Assembly (NCBI GenBank): GCA_005777415.1
Contig: SXMI01000176.1
Location: 1-9,074, forward strand
From: Actinomycetota bacterium
GTDB lineage: Bacteria; Actinomycetota; Acidimicrobiia; Acidimicrobiales; Microtrichaceae
Direction: 5' to 3'
DNA: 9,074 bases
Shown here: positions 6,380-9,074 of the stretch, piece by piece
Numbering within the stretch: the first letter of the stretch is position 1
How the letters are laid out: the number at the start of each line of letters is the position of its first letter
Made by a program: the position numbers and the translations under genes
Notes under the pieces: generated by a model
The model's input: only the letters and a program-made list of their open reading frames with translations
Database searches by the model: none
Told to the model about the DNA's origin: nothing

Positions 6380-7477
6380 TCAGGGGGTGGGCGTTGCGGT
6401 CGGGTCCTGCGTCACCGGCGGGCCCGGGGTCGCCCCGGTGCCGTCTGCGGGAACCTCTGCGGGGACCTGATCGGGGACCTCGGCGGGCGGCACGGCGATC
6501 GGCTCCGGCCCGATCGAGACGACCGGACCCTCCGGCGGTGCGATCTCGAAGGTGCCGCTCGGCCCGACGACCGGTCGACCGTAGCGGGGGTTCACGTCGA
6601 CGGCGTCGGGCAGGATCAGGTTGAGCCAGAACCCGGCGGCCTGAGACGGGGCCTGGGAACCGCCGAACTGTTCGATGATCGAGCCGAGCTGCTCCTGGGT
6701 CGCCTCGTCCTCGAAGCCCAGCCGCTCACGACCGTCGACCCGGAAGAACACCGCGACCGGCCCGTTCTGGCTCTCGATCGTCACCGGCGGTGGCGTCGAC
6801 CCGGGGGTCGCCCGCTCGATCGCCTCACGGAGTCCGACGGGGAGCTGCGCCGTCGGCACGCACGCCTCGGCGGGGTCGAAGACGAGCTGGGACTCCTCGA
6901 TCTCGGCGGCGGCCTCTTCGAGCGGCCGGCCGCTGCCGACGAGGTCCACGACCGCCTCCGCCCGCTCCTCGGCGACCGCCAGCACGGCGACGCAGGTCCG
7001 CGACCACAGGCTGGGGGCCCCGTCGTAGAGGCGACGGAGGTCCTCCTCGTTCGACGGATCGATGGCAGTCAGTCGGTTGCCGAGCGCCGTGGTGGCCGCC
7101 ACGAACGCCGCCAGTTGGTCGAGCGCCCGCTCACTGAGGCCCGGGGGCACCTGCTGCTCGACGCTCCCGCGCGCCTCGTCCACCAGTGCGTCGTCGAGGG
7201 TGAGGCCCCACCGTTCCAGTTCCGTCGCCGCTGCGGTCCGCTGCACCTCGAAGCCCAGTGCGGCCCTCGCCGAATCCCCCGGCACCACCGACTCGGTCCC
7301 CGGGAGACCGCCACCGATCGCCTGCAGGAACGCCTCGTCCGCCGCGAGCTCGTCGACGGTGGCGGTGGACACCGGTGTCCCGAGCACGACGGCCGCCCGG
7401 TCGTCGGCCGCAACACCACAGGCGGCGGCGAACGTGGCCACCAGGACCAGACCGGCCAGGACTCGGGCAGTACGCAT
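6380..7477 (-). CDS. Secreted lipoprotein with SurA-like N-terminal and divergent parvulin-like region
   Basis: Predicted exported lipoprotein of 365 residues, likely a folding helper for proteins outside the membrane. Residues 1-19 are a signal peptide (basic MRTAR, then a hydrophobic core) ending in the lipobox FAAAC, with Cys20 as the lipid-modified residue. Next comes a SurA-N-like segment, VVLGTPVSTATVDEL (30-44), and helices to about 145. The stretch from about 160 to 255 has the spacing of a parvulin peptidyl-prolyl isomerase (AVLAVAEERAEAVVDLVGSG, then LPVGLREAIERATPGS), but the usual SHIL and GGDLG motifs are not seen, so isomerase activity is doubtful. Cys162 and Cys206 could form a disulfide. 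The tail from about 320 is rich in Pro, Val and Thr. ATG at 7477 lies 11 bases after the mfd stop and four bases separate its stop from mazG, so it is co-transcribed with both. The lipoprotein call is firm; the chaperone role is inferred. Confidence 0.82.
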   Translation of the reverse strand: MRTARVLAGLVLVATFAAACGVAADDRAAVVLGTPVSTATVDELAADEAFLQAIGGGLPGTESVVPGDSARAALGFEVQRTAAATELERWGLTLDDALVDEARGSVEQQVPPGLSERALDQLAAFVAATTALGNRLTAIDPSNEEDLRRLYDGAPSLWSRTCVAVLAVAEERAEAVVDLVGSGRPLEEAAAEIEESQLVFDPAEACVPTAQLPVGLREAIERATPGSTPPPVTIESQNGPVAVFFRVDGRERLGFEDEATQEQLGSIIEQFGGSQAPSQAAGFWLNLILPDAVDVNPRYGRPVVGPSGTFEIAPPEGPVVSIGPEPIAVPPAEVPDQVPAEVPADGTGATPGPPVTQDPTATPTP

Positions 7478-7488
7478 GGCCGCCGATG

Positions 7489-9074
7489 CTACCGCCGGCC
7501 GGCAGGCGGACCTGCGTCGGAGGCGCCCGGCGCCGACGACTCGCCCAGCAGCTCGTCCACCGCCGCCAGCAGACCCGGGACGAGTGCGTCCCCCCGCTGC
7601 GCCGGCAGGAAGAGCTCCTCGGTCTCGGCCTTGTAGTGGGCACCGCGGTGCGACCGCTCCAGCCGGACCAGCCGCGAGGCCCGCAGCCGCACCGGGGACA
7701 GGCGCGCGACCAACGGCGGCCCCGAGAGCGCCGAGCCCTTGGCGACGACGAGCTCCCGGATGCCGGTGCGCACGCAGGCCGCCCGCAGCCGAGCCACACC
7801 CAGGAGCATGCGGGCCGGCTCGGGCACCGGGCCGAACCGATCGACCCACTCCGCCTCGATCCGATCGACCTCGTCGTCGTCGGCGACGGCCGCCAGACGG
7901 CGGTACGCCTCGAGCCGCAGGTCCTCGCGGGCGATGTAGTCGTCGGGCAGGAACGCCGGGACGGGCACCTCCACGACGACCTCGACCGGCTCCTCCGCCG
8001 GTTCGCCGTTCAACTCGGCGATCGCCTCGGTGACCATCTGGCAGTACAGGTCGTAGCCGACCGAGGCCACGTGGCCCGACTGTCCGGTTCCGAGCAGGTT
8101 GCCCGCCCCGCGGATCTCCAGGTCCCGCATGGCGATCCGGAACCCGGACCCCAGCTCCGTCGTCTCGCCGATGGTCCGGAGCCGCTCGTCGGCCTCCTCG
8201 GACAGCGCCCGGTCGGGCGGATGGAACAAGTAGGCGTACGCGCGCTGCCCCGCCCGGCCGACCCGCCCGCGGAGCTGGTGGAGCTGACCGAGCCCGAGCA
8301 GGTCGGCGCGCTCCACCACGAGGGTGTTCACCGTCGGCATGTCGATGCCCGACTCGATGATCGTCGTGCACACCAGCACGTCCGCCCGACCCTCCCAGAA
8401 GTCCACGACGACCCGCTCGAGGGAGGTCTCGTCCATCTGGCCGTGCGCCACGGTGATCCGGGCCTCGGGGACGAGCGCCCGCAGGCCGGCGGCGTGGTCC
8501 TCGATGTCGCGGACCCGGTTGTGGACGTAGAACACCTGACCCTCACGGAGCAGCTCCCGTCGGATCGCCTCGGCCACCGCCCGCTCGTCGTAGGCCCCGA
8601 CGTAGGTCAGGATCGGCTGACGGGCCGCCGGGGGCGTCTCGAGCAGCGAGAGGTCACGGATCCCCGTCAGGCTCATCTCGAGCGTCCGGGGGATGGGCGT
8701 GGCGCTCAGCGTGAGCACGTCGACGTTCGTGCGCAGCTGCTTCATCGCCTCCTTGGCCGCCACCCCGAAGCGCTGCTCCTCGTCCACGACCAGCAGGCCC
8801 AGCGACGCGAAGCGGACATCGGCCGAGAGCAGCCGGTGCGTGCCGATCACGACGTCGACGGCCCCCGAGGCCAGCCCCTCGAGCACCGTCCGGACCTGGG
8901 AGTCGGTCAGGAACCGGGACAGGACCTCGACGCGGACCGGGTGGCCGGCGAACCGGTCCCGGAAGGTCGCGAAGTGCTGCTGGGCCAGCAGCGTGGTGGG
9001 CACGAGCACGGCCGCCTGGCGGCCGTCGGCCACCGCCTTGAACACCGCCCGGACGGCCCCCTCGGTCTTGCCGA
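7489..9074 (-). CDS. mfd: Transcription-repair coupling factor Mfd, C-terminal part (5' end outside window)
   Basis: Mfd is a DNA translocase that pushes stalled RNA polymerase off damaged DNA and recruits UvrA. The 527 visible residues begin inside the Walker A motif (GKTEGAVRAVFKA) and cover the motor and C-terminus: VPTTLLAQQH (motif Ia), VIGTHRLL, the DEEQRFGV helicase box (8784-8773 for DEEQ), LTLSATPIPRTLEMSL (motif III), TTIIESGIDMPTVNT, QLRGRVGRAGQRAYAYL (motif VI) and the translocation-motif region GSGFRIAMRDLEIRGAGNLL, followed by GTGQSGHVASVGYDLYCQM. The last roughly 160 residues match the TRCF C-terminal domain that holds Mfd in its autoinhibited state. A full Mfd is about 1150-1200 residues, so the UvrB-like and RNA-polymerase-binding parts lie beyond position 9074. 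RecG shares the motor motifs but lacks this C-terminal domain, and the mazG and eno neighbours also support Mfd. The TAG stop is at 7491-7489. Confidence 0.97.
   Translation of the reverse strand, partial: GKTEGAVRAVFKAVADGRQAAVLVPTTLLAQQHFATFRDRFAGHPVRVEVLSRFLTDSQVRTVLEGLASGAVDVVIGTHRLLSADVRFASLGLLVVDEEQRFGVAAKEAMKQLRTNVDVLTLSATPIPRTLEMSLTGIRDLSLLETPPAARQPILTYVGAYDERAVAEAIRRELLREGQVFYVHNRVRDIEDHAAGLRALVPEARITVAHGQMDETSLERVVVDFWEGRADVLVCTTIIESGIDMPTVNTLVVERADLLGLGQLHQLRGRVGRAGQRAYAYLFHPPDRALSEEADERLRTIGETTELGSGFRIAMRDLEIRGAGNLLGTGQSGHVASVGYDLYCQMVTEAIAELNGEPAEEPVEVVVEVPVPAFLPDDYIAREDLRLEAYRRLAAVADDDEVDRIEAEWVDRFGPVPEPARMLLGVARLRAACVRTGIRELVVAKGSALSGPPLVARLSPVRLRASRLVRLERSHRGAHYKAETEELFLPAQRGDALVPGLLAAVDELLGESSAPGASDAGPPAGRR

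Noticed and set aside
4834..7636. Plus-strand frames antisense to mazG, the lipoprotein and the mfd end (4834-6159 and 6278-7636)
   Set aside because: No domain or motif is visible; the sense-strand genes explain the codon pattern.
7478..8371. Extension of the lipoprotein frame upstream into mfd
   Set aside because: It would bury the clear signal peptide and lipobox that begin at 7477.

Overview
The window is very GC-rich, fully coding DNA in which every supported gene lies on the minus strand, so the genes read from position 9074 down to 1. The set and order (mfd, a SurA-like lipoprotein, mazG, ..., eno) is the housekeeping neighbourhood seen in Actinobacteria; in Mycobacterium tuberculosis mfd, mazG, lpqU and eno are consecutive. 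GC content, GTG start codons and a CYP142/CYP125-like P450 fit an actinomycete. An Acidimicrobiia-type lineage is my best guess, inferred and not proven.

Layout in transcription order: the C-terminal part of mfd (9074-7489, 5' end outside the window); a secreted SurA/parvulin-like lipoprotein (7477-6380); a YabN-type methylase-MazG fusion (6375-4924) ending in a 30-bp tandem repeat; a long-form inositol-3-phosphate synthase (4913-3612); a class I cytochrome P450 (3567-2353); a membrane acyltransferase with a C-terminal SGNH domain and a Gly/Ser-rich tail (2289-235); and the first 47 codons of enolase (141-1). The longest gap between genes is 93 bp, so no stretch over 300 bp lacks a gene. I see no RNA gene, insertion sequence, CRISPR array or convincing intrinsic terminator.

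The outer genes are core functions: transcription-coupled repair, nucleotide-pool cleaning, exported-protein folding and glycolysis. The inner three (inositol phosphate synthesis, a monooxygenase, an envelope O-acyltransferase) look like an accessory cassette placed between mazG and eno. A shared role in making or decorating an inositol-containing or other envelope lipid/glycan is possible, but only inferred from adjacency.

I do not see an unmistakable new system. The points most worth a second look are the three-gene insertion in the mfd-mazG-eno block, the palindromic 30-bp tandem repeat that forms the 3' end of mazG just before ino1, and the MazG second domain that has lost its acidic catalytic residues.
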